NCBI GenBank assembly: GCA_030770545.1 | Contig: CM061096.1 | Coordinates: 12,443,501 to 12,507,500, forward strand | DNA: 64,000 nucleotides | Direction: 5' to 3' | Origin: Macropodus opercularis | Lineage: Eukaryota; Chordata; Actinopteri; Anabantiformes; Osphronemidae | Shown: positions 1-11,400 of the stretch, in pieces | Layout of the letters: each line of letters begins with the position of its first letter | Position numbering within the stretch: the first letter of the stretch is position 1 | Notes under the pieces: model-generated | What the model was told of the DNA's origin: nothing | Database searches by the model: none | Seen by the model: only the letters and a program-made list of their open reading frames with translations | Position numbers and translations under genes: made by a program

Positions 1-1340
1 CTCCTAGCAACAGCGCGCAGGCCCCGTTCCAATATGATTAGCGTGACCTGTTCACGTTTCCTTCCTAGGATCGCTCATTAACGTCTTCGTTCACGCGGAA
101 CAAGTTAATTATATATATACATATTATAATTATTTGTACTTAATTAATTCTATTAAATCGTTTTTTATGATTGACTACTGACAGCGTCGATGCACACACA
201 CAGGGGAGGTAAATGAACTTCCGAGGAAAGTAAAGATGATCCGCTAAGTAGAGTAGAAACCTAAGTCGAGCGTCTGATAAGCGTGTGATCCAAAGCTGCG
301 AGCACAGTCTGGGAAAACAGACGTTTGTTTCCGCCCTGATTTCATTGACACACTGCCCTGGAAAAAGCTAGTGGTATTAAAAATGAAGTCTATGAAGTCT
401 ATAGGTAAGAATAATAGGACAATAGATGAGGTACTGTAGCTCTCTGGGTACTATATATAACTATTGTTATATTGTTGTTATATATAACCATCGTACTAAT
501 TTGTTTTATAGTTTAGGATGAATGGAAAATTTTGCTCCTTTTTTTGTTGTTTTGGTTGAGAAGTTTAGGCACAAAGTTGTAAATAACAGGCCAGACCCTA
601 GTGCAGAAACCTGGCTTTATTATATACTGCAATTTATTCCAACCAAACCGTCTTAAACCAAAGTGACTGTATAAATTGCTGTGTGTTTACTCTATCTCAA
701 AGCAAACTTGAGTTTGTGTTCATTGAACCAAAACATCTGCACTCAACTAAATAACTAATGGTAAATGAGTTAAGAGATTCCACATATCTTCATACACGTG
801 TGAGTAATAAAGACACTGTAATGAGTCTGAAGCCACACTGACAAGGCCGTTAGGATGACGTCCCACTGGGTCATTAAAGTTTGACACATTAATAAGTCAA
901 AGTAGCTTAAGTGGCCATTTACTGCATGTGCATGTGTAAAACAAACAATATAACATGACTGATGAAACCCTGAAGGTGCTATTGTGGCAACTGAGCCTGT
1001 TCACAAGCTCATTTTGACTCGTGAAATCAGTTTAGTAGGATGAATATGTCTTCAGCCTGCAGAGGAATAAAACAACACGCGACACAAGCATTAACAGTTT
1101 GCTATTCAGTCACACAGCATATGCACGCTGGCAGGCTCGTATTTCCTGTCACATAATGTGACCACATGTCCTCAGAGACAGTTGCTACCATTCCACAAAT
1201 GACAGGTGTCCAGTTTTTCAGGTTTTATTTTTTTGTGAGTTGCTTTTCTGTTCACTGTGAAATCAATGTCCCACATGATATGTTGCTGCATTGGATGAAC
1301 TGGCATAGAAAAAACATTTGTTTTTTTGTTTAATATATAT

Positions 1341-1358
1341 GATAGATAGATAGATAGA
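1341..1358. repeat. (GATA)n microsatellite
   Basis: About 4.5 copies of gata in an AT-rich context. Confidence 0.85.
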
Positions 1359-1633
1359 TTTGTAAATTTGTATAATTATATACATTTTATACGGTTTTTT
1401 TTATAAATATACGTTTTATTTTTTTTACAAATTCAGTCTGAACTTAATAACACTTCCTCTAATAATCGTTAGTTATTCTGAGTGAATATTCAAAATAGGT
1501 TACATATGTGATTATTTGATGCAATTTAGATGTTCAATGCTGAGAAAATGCTTAAATGCTTAGACTATTTTTTCTTTTATAGAGTTTTTTTTTACAGTAG
1601 TAGTTTTTCGATTGTTGCTGTTCTAGACGTTGG

Positions 1634-1647
1634 CCACTAGATGGCAC
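1634..1647 (+). promoter_or_regulatory. CTCF-type motif CCACTAGATGGCAC
   Basis: Matches every position of the core vertebrate CTCF consensus CCASYAGRKGGCRS as I know it. It lies just before the CpG-rich zone at 1700-1920. Occupancy cannot be judged from sequence. Confidence 0.5.
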
Positions 1648-1699
1648 TGTTTTACCTCTAAAGCCCGTGAAGCGTCGTTTAACTAGATCCCTTCTATGG

Positions 1700-1906
1700 T
1701 CATGCTGACCATATTAGGACTGACGCACGTGACCGTGGCGGTGAAACGGAAAAAATGACCGAATGACCGGGAAAGGCGAACGTTACAAGCAGCTCTTATC
1801 CACACTACAGTAAAAGTGCAACTCACGGTTCGGCTTGTACAGACTGGACGCAGCTAATAATATAAAGCGGCAGACGTCGGCGTTTACCCGCAGCCAGACT
1901 CAACGT
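1700..1906 (+). promoter_or_regulatory. Candidate CpG-rich promoter / first non-coding exon (sun1 option A)
   Basis: CpG density rises here. There is an E-box/CRE-like cacgtgacc and a TATA-like tataaagcgg. A strong donor (cgt|gtgagt) begins at 1907. This could be a non-coding first exon spliced to the acceptor at 5438. It could also belong to a different transcript. No protein-coding frame is convincing. Confidence 0.3.
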
Positions 1907-2504
1907 GTGAGTAATGAAAGCTCTGCATTGACTCTTCTGTCAACTGGTTCCACATGTGCAGCCCTGAACTGTCAGGACAAGCTAACGCTGCTAAGGTTAG
2001 CTTACGTTAACCTGCGCTTGCCGGTAGCTAACTGTCTGTGGAGGAGTGTTTGGGGAACTCGTATTTGTCTTCCTGGACTTTTTAAACTATGGGACAAATG
2101 TTTAAATACAAAAGATGTCACAGGCCAACAAGCATCTTCTTTATTTTGGTGACGTTTTGCCTTCCCTTCGCTAGCTGCAGCGGTGGGTATTGTTAATAAA
2201 TGACCCGGCGTATTTTAACTTGCCTGCATGCTGTGGCTGTTGTCTTGAACAGAAAAGAGAAGTCAGCCATGCGAAGCTTAGGGACTTTGCTCCTGTGCAC
2301 TTCCGCTTTGGTTTATTCCCAGTAGAGACACATGAAAGTATTAGTGCAATTGTTTAAGTCGCAGCCCACCTTAAACAGATTTATTATCTGGTCTGGATCA
2401 GGGTATGGATAACCAGGTTAGGGATGGTCCACCTCTGCCAGCTAGAGTCCAAAGGTCGGTGAGATTGCAGCCAGTTGGTCCAAGTGATGTGTTCACACTT
2501 CTGT

Positions 2505-2518
2505 CCAGCAGGTGGCGC
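2505..2518 (+). promoter_or_regulatory. CTCF-type motif CCAGCAGGTGGCGC
   Basis: A second perfect match to CCASYAGRKGGCRS, 0.87 kb from the motif at 1634 and in the same orientation. Together they bracket candidate promoter A of sun1. Confidence 0.55.
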
Positions 2519-3109
2519 CTCAACCAACACTTTTATAATAGTACACCTCATTTTACAGCATTTATTCTCCTGCTATTGTCTTCGTTGTAAACGTGTGTGT
2601 GTCATGTTACCTCTTATTTACTCCATGGACCGCTGTGTGACAGTTTATTATAAAGTGGTGAAACACCGAAATAAAGTTAGGATGCCAACATTTAATGTCT
2701 CTGCGGTGTGAGGATTGGTCACTGGGGCAAAAAGCAGACAGAGCTGTTTCATAACGGCAGTGAAGCCACATCCAATGTTTTGTGTTGTGTAAATTATAGC
2801 CTCCATAGTATTGGGAGGTTTAGATGTTGGATGTTTAAATCAAAACTCGGAATTACTAAAAATGTGAAAGATGTAAACAGCTAGACGCATATTATACAGG
2901 TTCAAGGTTCAGGCTCTGAAACCCTGAACACGTTCTTTACCAACTGGGAACAGAAAGCGTCAATGGTACAAATGTTTAATTAAGTAGAATAAAGGCTTCG
3001 GTGGCTGATGCGGGGACCTTTGGTGACAGCTGACGTTCCCTCCAGTTTAGTGTCAGCGTCAACAATGGAGCAGTGGCTCTGAATGAACAGTCCTGCTCCT
3101 CCAATGGAT

Positions 3110-3430
3110 TTAAAGTGAGCGCCCTGGCCGACAATAGAGGGTCTGGGAGTGGGAGGAACGGCTCGACAGCGATCCTTCTGGCTTTGTTACACCCGGGAAG
3201 CCATTTTGGAAATCTGCTTGTCGCGCACTAGCATAACATTCACTAGCTTCTTGAAAACTTTCGCATTTTTTTCCACAAGGAAGAATAGCGTCTAGGCTCT
3301 CGGCGGATGCGCAGGCATTAATACGCCGCGGGTTTGCGCGCAGCGGGGTGCCAGCAGAAGTTTGCGCATCTTCCGTAAGAGAAATGCGTGGATCTTGTTC
3401 CTTTGGATTACGCTCTTAGGGAATAACAAC
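3110..3430 (+). promoter_or_regulatory. Candidate CpG-rich promoter (sun1 option B)
   Basis: A local CpG cluster (gcgcgcag, gccgcggg, cggcggatgcgc) with a YY1-like gccattttgg near 3200. It fits a housekeeping-type promoter 2 kb before the first coding exon of sun1. I could not fix a transcription start or a clear donor. Confidence 0.3.
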
Positions 3431-4020
3431 ATACATGGACTGAACCACGCGGGCAAGTTGACGTGCTCCTATAAATGACACCGTACGCAGTGTTGCAGCG
3501 GAGACATTCCGCTGTAGATGTGTAATTTTCTTTAATTTGGATGTATTTGGCGCACGCTGAGCTCCTTTACCCACAACTGTTACAACACCAACCCCAGGCC
3601 TTAATTTACAGGCTGGATGTTACAGATCTGCGACATTACAGCACATTTAATCTTGCATTCAATCTAGAATTTGAAAGTCGGCTTGTTGAATACAGTGCGT
3701 ATAATAAGAAATGGAAATTGTGCGTCGTTGGACCAGCGCTTCCATGAGTGAAGGCGTCGTCTAAATACGTGGTGTCTAAATTTAGAGCAGGGCAATGAAG
3801 AATCTAACGGGTTATATGTCATTTGGCTGGACACTGTGTAGTTATTATTGCACAGAGTAGCCGCTTGTTTTTCGCAAAGCTCAGGTCTGAAGCGTTGTTT
3901 TGACAGTGGCTGCACTAGTCTCCTGTCGCAGGTGGTTTACGTAAGGAGCCAGCAAAGCAGATCTAAATGGGGACATGCAGGACTGTGGGAAAGGTGTCAC
4001 TGTGTTGCATGTTTAGACAC

Positions 4021-4037
4021 TGTGTGTGTGTGTGTGT
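4021..4037. repeat. (TG)n microsatellite
   Basis: A short pure TG run upstream of sun1. Confidence 0.8.
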
Positions 4038-5438
4038 TTCTGGCCTCTTGTTCAACCTGTCTCTTTAGACCTTAAAAGTCTCACTGTAGTAGTAGAATAG
4101 TAAAGTCAGTAGCATGCTGAGAAACTGCTAAACATAACATTGAATTGATTTGAGGGTTAGACGATGCTCTGCTTCCTCTGGAGCTGTAGGACGTTGATAT
4201 TTAGTTTGGAAGGCGGGGTTTGCGTGTTGACAAGTCAGAAAATTAAATGAATGTCGCTGCACTAAAACTGCATGGCTGTTGGATATTTGTTGCAGTTTAT
4301 CCCTCTTTTCGGCTTCAGTACTTTGAAGCGGATTTGAAACATGATTAAGATTATGGCTGGAGATTGTGGTGGTGGATTTTAGGAAAAGCCATCTGTTTCT
4401 CATGCTGCCCCGTTCTTCCACAGTTTCTCTGTTTGACTTCTGCAAATTACCCACAATCCACAATACTGTGCTTTGTGTTTTGTAGTAGCATGGAAGTGAT
4501 GCAGCACCACAGGTGTTCTCTCAGCATCATTAAGGTAAATGGGGTAAATAAAGTAATTGCAGGCTGTTTAAAATGTTTCAAAAGTTAAATAAGCACTTTT
4601 TCATGAGAATCGTTGAATTCAGGGCTGTCGTATCGTAGCTGGGTGTATCTATTACATGGACAACTGCATGTATCATGGTAATACATGGTATTTGCCCAGC
4701 CTGTTCACGCAGGTTTCACTGAGAAGCTCAAGCCTGAGGCCGGTGGTTTCCCGCCCATTGCCTAAAACTCAGCCCCACCTCTTTCTGTTCAACTGGCTTT
4801 CATAATACTGGCTGCTCTGTGAGTGGAGCTTACCCAAGAAGTCACTGTAGCAGTCGCTGTCCTGGTGAGAAGTGCTAAATAAAAAAGCTGAGAGAGGATC
4901 GTCACTCTCTGTGTCCTGTCTCTACCAGCCACTCCAGCCTGTCGCCGTCCAGGGGAGAAGAGACGAGCCATTCATTGCAGCTTCACGAGCGTCTGTAACT
5001 TCCGTCAGCAACGAGCCAGAGCCAACATGCAGGAAGAGGTCAGCCAGCGCTTGTCCACAGTAGCATTGTTGTGTTCCTGGAAGCGAGGAATGTCCAGCAG
5101 CTCATTAAGGCCCGTCTTGGTTTTATAGCGCAACTGCTGTTTATGTTTTGTAGCTGAGCAGCCTACAGTGTATAGCATTAGACTGATTTGGGAACAGCGA
5201 GGGGTTTACCTGTGCTATAGTGTTTTGTATTATATGTTTGTTTAAAGTCACAGTTGCACATTGGCAGCACTTGAGCTTGTTAACGCTTAAGAATTTATCT
5301 GGAAGAGACAGGTTGAACAAAGCACTGCATGCGTTACTGTGGCGTGTGAATGGAAGTTAGTTTGTGCTCGTTGATCCTGCTGCCACCATTTCAGCTTTGG
5401 CTTAAAGAGAACTGTTCTCTGCATCCTGATTCATGCAG

Positions 5439-5459
5439 CTTAAGCAAAGAAGAATGACC
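5439..5459 (+). other. sun1: sun1 5'UTR part of the first coding exon
   Basis: An acceptor (tcatgcag) ends at 5438, so the start-codon exon probably begins at 5439 with 21 untranslated bases. At least one non-coding first exon should therefore lie upstream, between about 1700 and 5000. The acceptor is called by eye only. Confidence 0.5.
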
Positions 5460-8400
5460 ATGGATTTTTCACAACTGCACACGTATACACCTCCACAGTG
5501 TGCTCCAGAGAACACCGGCTATACCTACTCCCTCAGGTGAGACCTCGGTACTGTGCTGCCACACGTTCAAGCTGTTAGGCCTTTGGCGCTCGTGAATTTA
5601 CTCAGAATAAAGCAAAGTTGTGTCTGAGACCTTACTGTGGTCTTTTGGTTAGTTTTTCTTGAACAATTAAATCATTTTAATCATTAACTTTGAAATTAAC
5701 ATTGGGAAGTGTTTTTCCCAGAGCGCGTTTTACTTTTACTACGTGTGTTTTACTTTTTGCTCAAAAAATGTAGTTGTGGTTTTGACAAGTCAGTTGGTGT
5801 GTTTTCATATGCTTGCAGAAATCTAGGGAACTAAGTATTTCCTAGGTTGCTGAGTCGCTCTCCCATTTTTTTTTTGTGTGTGCTTTGTGACATGTTAAAA
5901 GCACCACAGGCACCGTCAGATTTACAGTACAAAGCATTCCAGCACCACCAGCTTCGCCCATCATGCTCCTCATCCAAGCATTGTTTCTTCAGCTCCCAGA
6001 CATCACAGCTCAGGCTGTAGGTGTGGTTGACACTTCACCAGTACGGGTTGTGTATGCGGAGGAATGTTGTCTTCGCCTGCTGTCATCGTTGATTTGAAGA
6101 GCTGCCAGAACAGAGAAAGGTGTGTAGGTCTAATAATTTGATGTCACCTGGTGGGGCTAGGTGCTAAACTCACTCTCTGACTAGAGGGACAGCAGGATTT
6201 ACTGTTTGCCTTTAGGGAGGAGAGGCGCTTTTAGTGAGAGTTCGAATGCGCCCATTATGTTGACAGCTCTGTCTTGCAGAACAGCAGTGCACATCTGAAA
6301 ACTGAAGGCTTGCTGACTACAGCACACTGTGGAATTCACTGGTGTTTCTGTCGAAAATCAGGTCATATAGTTTGTTGTAATATAGCAAATGGTAACTGAA
6401 ACATTTCATTTCAGGTCAGCCTTGTAGTACATAACATGAATTCCAGCCATGTGAAATCAAGTCTTAGGAACTAGTCATGAGTCACACTGTTGTCTGAGGC
6501 AAAGTGAGATGAATGTACAAAAGCCCGCTGGAATCTGGCAGGTAGACTGAGAGGCTGGGACAAGCTAATCGTGATCCTTTGAGTTGTCAGCTGAGAAGCT
6601 ATTAATGAACCTCACAGTCACAACCATGGCCCCGATCCCAGGATTAGGCTAATAGTTTATGCTTCTTGATAAGCTGGTTGGGAGAGCTGTGTTTTTATTA
6701 GTCTGCCTAATGTACCTGAGAGGCAAAGACATTCACAGCTAAAGAGAAACTAACTCGCATAGATTAAGTTAATCAAAGACAGTTACTGTCTTACTGACAG
6801 GATTTCTAACAGCTTGAAATTTTAGACTGTGGGTGTCTGTATTTTTTTTTTTATGTAAGCCTGATTAACAGTGAAAACAAGTGAGTGGTGTAGAGACGGA
6901 CAGAGTCAGGTGACAGAAACCGTTGGCCCATCTGTTGTCAAAACTCAAAAGAGCAGTGACGAGGTTTGTGCCATTGAATGGTCTGAGAAAAAGGAAAAGA
7001 GAGGCCAACCAGTCTCCTGTTCCCACCCTCGCCCAGCTCTCTGGAGCTGCCCTGGTTCTCACCATAGCAAAAGTTTGTGCAACCATCATTTAATTATTAC
7101 AGTAAATACAGTGTTTGAAACATACAACCTTTATTAGAGAGCTGGGGGTTTCTGTGTTCTCACTTCCATCCAGTGATGGAAGTGAATCTAAAAGCAGTTT
7201 CTAGACTCTTCTAGTTGCTGTTCTAGACCTTTGTTTGAAGTTTTATGATTTGCATCCCAGCTGGAAAGTAGTGCTGTTGTTCTTTTCACTCTGAACTTGA
7301 GCTTCACTGCGTTTTAAAACTCAATCTGACTGCATGTACTGTATATCCACCAAAACAGGTTTGTGAGCTGTGTATTCACTGATGCACAATTTATATTTTA
7401 TGATGGTGGAAGTGGGTCAGTGTTGCTGGGTTGTGGAGGTTTTTTTCCTCAAGCGATAGTTAATGCATGACAGTAGTAAACATCTGCAGTAATCCACTTA
7501 TGTATGAGAGGGAGAGAGGCAGCAGTAAATATGCAACCTTTGCCTAAAGCTCATGTATCTATTGTTTTTGTTTTGTAGCTGACTTTAGAGAACGTAAAAT
7601 GGAAACGGTGCTTTTACATTTGTATGTTAGTCGTATTCTGTGAGACGTTCAGGGATGCAGTCTTGTTCTGCCAGTAGCAGTTGTCACTTGGAAAGTTGTG
7701 GACACCACAGGGAACATCGAGGACAGGAGGGAAGTGCAGCCTGTGTGTGGGGGTGAGGGTAGGCTGGAACCGTCCTAATCACACTGCCAAATCTTAGCCA
7801 ACCAGAGATAGTCAGATGGAAAATAGAAAGCTCTCCAGTTGGTCACAGTTCCTGGCCTCTCATAAATGTAGGCCTCAGAATCTCAGGGGAAGGAAGATAT
7901 TATCCACTCTAGCATTTTGAAGAAACTAGAAGGAAGTGTGTGCTAGGGTTGTTGCCGGATCTGGACTTTTCTGAACCATTTCCTGACGCTCCCATAACTG
8001 AAATGAAGGAGCACAGTGTACAATTAGTACACGCAGTGTGGTGTATTGTAGGGAAGTTTTAATAAACCAATGGGAAGAGTCTACAAATTATTGGTGTATT
8101 CAGCCAAGTTACAGCATCACTGCTCTTTAAAATGATTTGATGTTACAATAACACGTTATTCCCTCAAAGAATTATGAAGGATCTCATTGGGTTCTAGAAT
8201 TGAGGACGTTTCATGGCAGGGTTAACATTTTGTTAGAATAGTCACAGGGCAACTAAGAAATGTTTTTCATCATTTTGATTGGCTGTTTTTGTTTCTCCTC
8301 GTTTCATTTTGGACGACACATCCCCTCTGCAAACAATAAAAATAAATTGTTTGGGTGAGCGAGCGAATACTCTTTCTGCAGCTTGACGAGGGTTTTGTAA

Positions 8401-11400
8401 CCACACTTGTGGTTTTGAAACTGAGAAACCCATGCAAAGCCATGTGGTTCTTATCTCCTTGAAGACGTGTGTGTGTGTGCACGTGTGTGTAGAGCTATTT
8501 CAGTTCACTTTTACTAAAACGAAACAAAAAAATTAAGAGTTGTTAGGATTTTCAAACCACATCTGCTGTGCATATGGTTAGAACCACATCCTTACCTTCA
8601 TTATTCCTTGTAAATCTGATATGCATGTACATGTCACTGTGCCCACTCTATGCTTTGTAATAGTATTTGTTTTGTATACACTGCGAAGCAGATTTGTATT
8701 TCTTGGGTAGGACCTTTAGGGACAGCAAACCAAATGTGCAGCGGGACGATGTACAACCATTTGATTTGAACTTGCTAGAGTTGCTCCATTCTGGATATGG
8801 GATTTAAGAAATGGTAACAAGCTGTTATCTTTATTATTCTGGCAGCTGCTTTGAACCCAATACTGCCTTAAAATGTTTTTCCTTGTCTTTTAGGGTATTT
8901 AGGGCATTATCCTCTAATTCCCACCAACATTAAGTGTCTTCTTTCTTGTTACTGTGCTTGCAATGGCACATAATAATGAGCTAAATACAAAGTCCACTGC
9001 ATAAGTTGCTGAACTGTAGATGCTTATCTGATTGGAGTTTGTATGTAGTGTCTTTGAAGGAAGATTGCTGTGCCCACTAAGTGTGGGAAGACTTTCAAAG
9101 GTTTAGTGTTATGTAAAGAGAGATTCCAGGAAGCGCAGTGTTAGGATAGAAGTGTCTCCGCACACAACGTTTGCCTCTTTCTTCAGCTGTGTCTTCTTTA
9201 CTCCCTTCTGAAGGCACTGTCTCTATTTATACCAGTGATGTGGGCTGTGGGAGGCGTGTGGGAGAGAGCCACACATACCCAGGACCCAGAAAAGTCTGCA
9301 AACTAATTACACATTGTTTACAGTTTCTGCTGAGGCAGGCTGGGATCAGTGTTGCTAGTCTTACACTAGTTGCCTATTGTTTTTCTTTATAGTTTAATAA
9401 TAAAAGCATCATAAGGAATTTCAAAAGTGTAAAAGTGAGATTAGGGTGTTAAAACTGCTGTCACCGTATGCAAGCAGGAGCTAGTTTTGTTAGGTTACAT
9501 TAATTGTTGTACACGACACTAGGATATGCTGGCATGTTTCCTTTCTCCAATGCATCCTGTTCTGCACAGAACGTGTGCACCTGAGGCACTGTGTCAGTCA
9601 CAATGTCAATTCTACACTCGTTCCTACACCCTCTGGATTAACTGGAATTTTTTTTACTCACAGGATTGAAATGACTGTTAACCTCACATTCAAAGCAAAC
9701 TGGCAAAGCTAAACTCTCCACTGTGAAAATTTGAAATTCAAATTTGAGTCTGACAACCAGTACATGCAGTGGAAAATTGGTGGGTGTGTCTATCTGGTCT
9801 ACCAGTGTACACACCCTGTTTTCTCACTCTTCTGCCTCATGTGTGTCCTCCATTGTCTGTGAGATGATGACGTAAACAAAGGAATGAGTTAAACATTAAG
9901 GATAGTAGCGTCCTGCTGTTGTTGTTTTTTGTTGGGGCGTATATCCAGCATAAATACACGTGCAGCAGGACCTGGCCCCTGAATGAGTGGAAACGAGTTG
10001 GATAGTTGGAGCGGAGAGAACGTAACTGACTCCCCATGGGATTGTTTAGTCCTCTAATTTTAGAACTACAGGGATGGACACACAACAGCATGTGTATTGA
10101 GTGTACATGCGGCTAATGCTCACTCTAATATGTGCTATGTGAAACTACCTCGACACACCCACCGCTGCAAGGGCCGGTTCCTCTAAATAACAGGTTGTTT
10201 AGGAAAGAAGCTCCGTCTAAGTGTCCAGCAGGAGGTTTATTCTGTGTCATGTAAGCGACAAAGTTTGTTGGCCTCTACTTTTATTTTGGACTCATTCCAT
10301 GCCTGACCCAGTAGAACCTCGTGACTTGTACTACATGCAAGTTTACCTGCTTGAAAGGAGAAGTCACAGTTGGTGGATTTCTAGGTATTTGTTTATACAA
10401 GCAAAGCCTGTTTATAGAAATACTTTTTGTTATGGTTCTGCTGAACTTTGCAGCAGCTGCCTTGTTGCCTCTTAGTCATGGCCGCTGGCCTACTGTGACA
10501 AGTGGGTGTGGTCCCGTGAGTCGCTGCACAACACGTACTAAAAATTACAACATTCATGGTGTGTTTCCACTTAGGTTTTGGCTTTGCGTGGCAGAGTAAA
10601 GTAGAATATGTCTTTATTTCAGCCTGCTTGCGTACTTTGGCATGTTTGTTTTATATTTCTACTCCTACAGATGCACGGTGCAAACAGTTCTATTGTCGTT
10701 CCCTTGTGAGTCATTTCCTGTCAAGTCCATGCCAGTTGCACGGAACAACATCATCACAGCTTTCTAAAATCACTGTCTGCCTCTGTTTTGTTTGTGTCTG
10801 CCTCTGTGAGCCGCCTTTCTGCAGATCACACGCAACAAAACTGCAGGATATCTGTGTTCACTATTGGTTTGACGTTGCTTGAGGCCTCATTGTTGTCCTC
10901 AAATGGATTTCCCTGCCGCAAACATAAAACAAACTTCCTGCCCTGCCATTAACTGTCAAGCATTAGCTTGTTTCAACAGACCATTTTTCGTCTGTATTTT
11001 AGTCCCTCTAACGTTCCCGCTCGTTCTGCTCTGCTCTTCCCTTCTGTCTCAGCTCCAGCTACTCAACAGCAGCGTTGGAGTTTGAGAAGGAGCACCAGAT
11101 TGCTCCTGTGTACGAGTCGCCTAGGATGTCACGGCGAAGCCTGCGTTTGCAGGCCAGTGCTGGTCACTATGGAAACGAAAGCTTGGCCGATACGTCCCAG
11201 AACCACAGCAGCACCTACACCAGCACGAGAAGAGAGACGAGGTGAGACTAGTAATGGATTGTTGTTCACATGCATGCTTACCAAACTAGTTGCTGTCTGC
11301 ATGTTCAGCTGTTTGTGTGGAAATGTAAGTTATAACATGCTGGTCTTTACTTATAATTATGCACCAAAACTCACACTTCTGATTTTTGCAGGACACTGAG

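Larger units (their letters stand above)
1..1690. other. Flanking non-coding sequence upstream of sun1
   Basis: Mostly AT-rich sequence with no coding exon that I can support. The first ~90 bases are relatively CpG-rich (tagcaacagcgcgcagg) and might be the edge of a promoter outside the window. A GATA tetranucleotide tract lies at 1341-1358. A 12-bp AT palindrome (GTTATATATAAC) lies at 477-488, with a matching arm at 452-461. Confidence 0.5.

Noticed and set aside
1835..2152. 105-codon open frame in the CpG-rich zone
   Set aside because: The sequence is not protein-like and overlaps a good donor at 1907; a non-coding first exon is more likely.
10968..11399. 143-codon open frame over a sun1 exon
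   Set aside because: It reads the exon 11053-11241 in the wrong frame; the SUN1 frame is fixed by MSRRSLRL.
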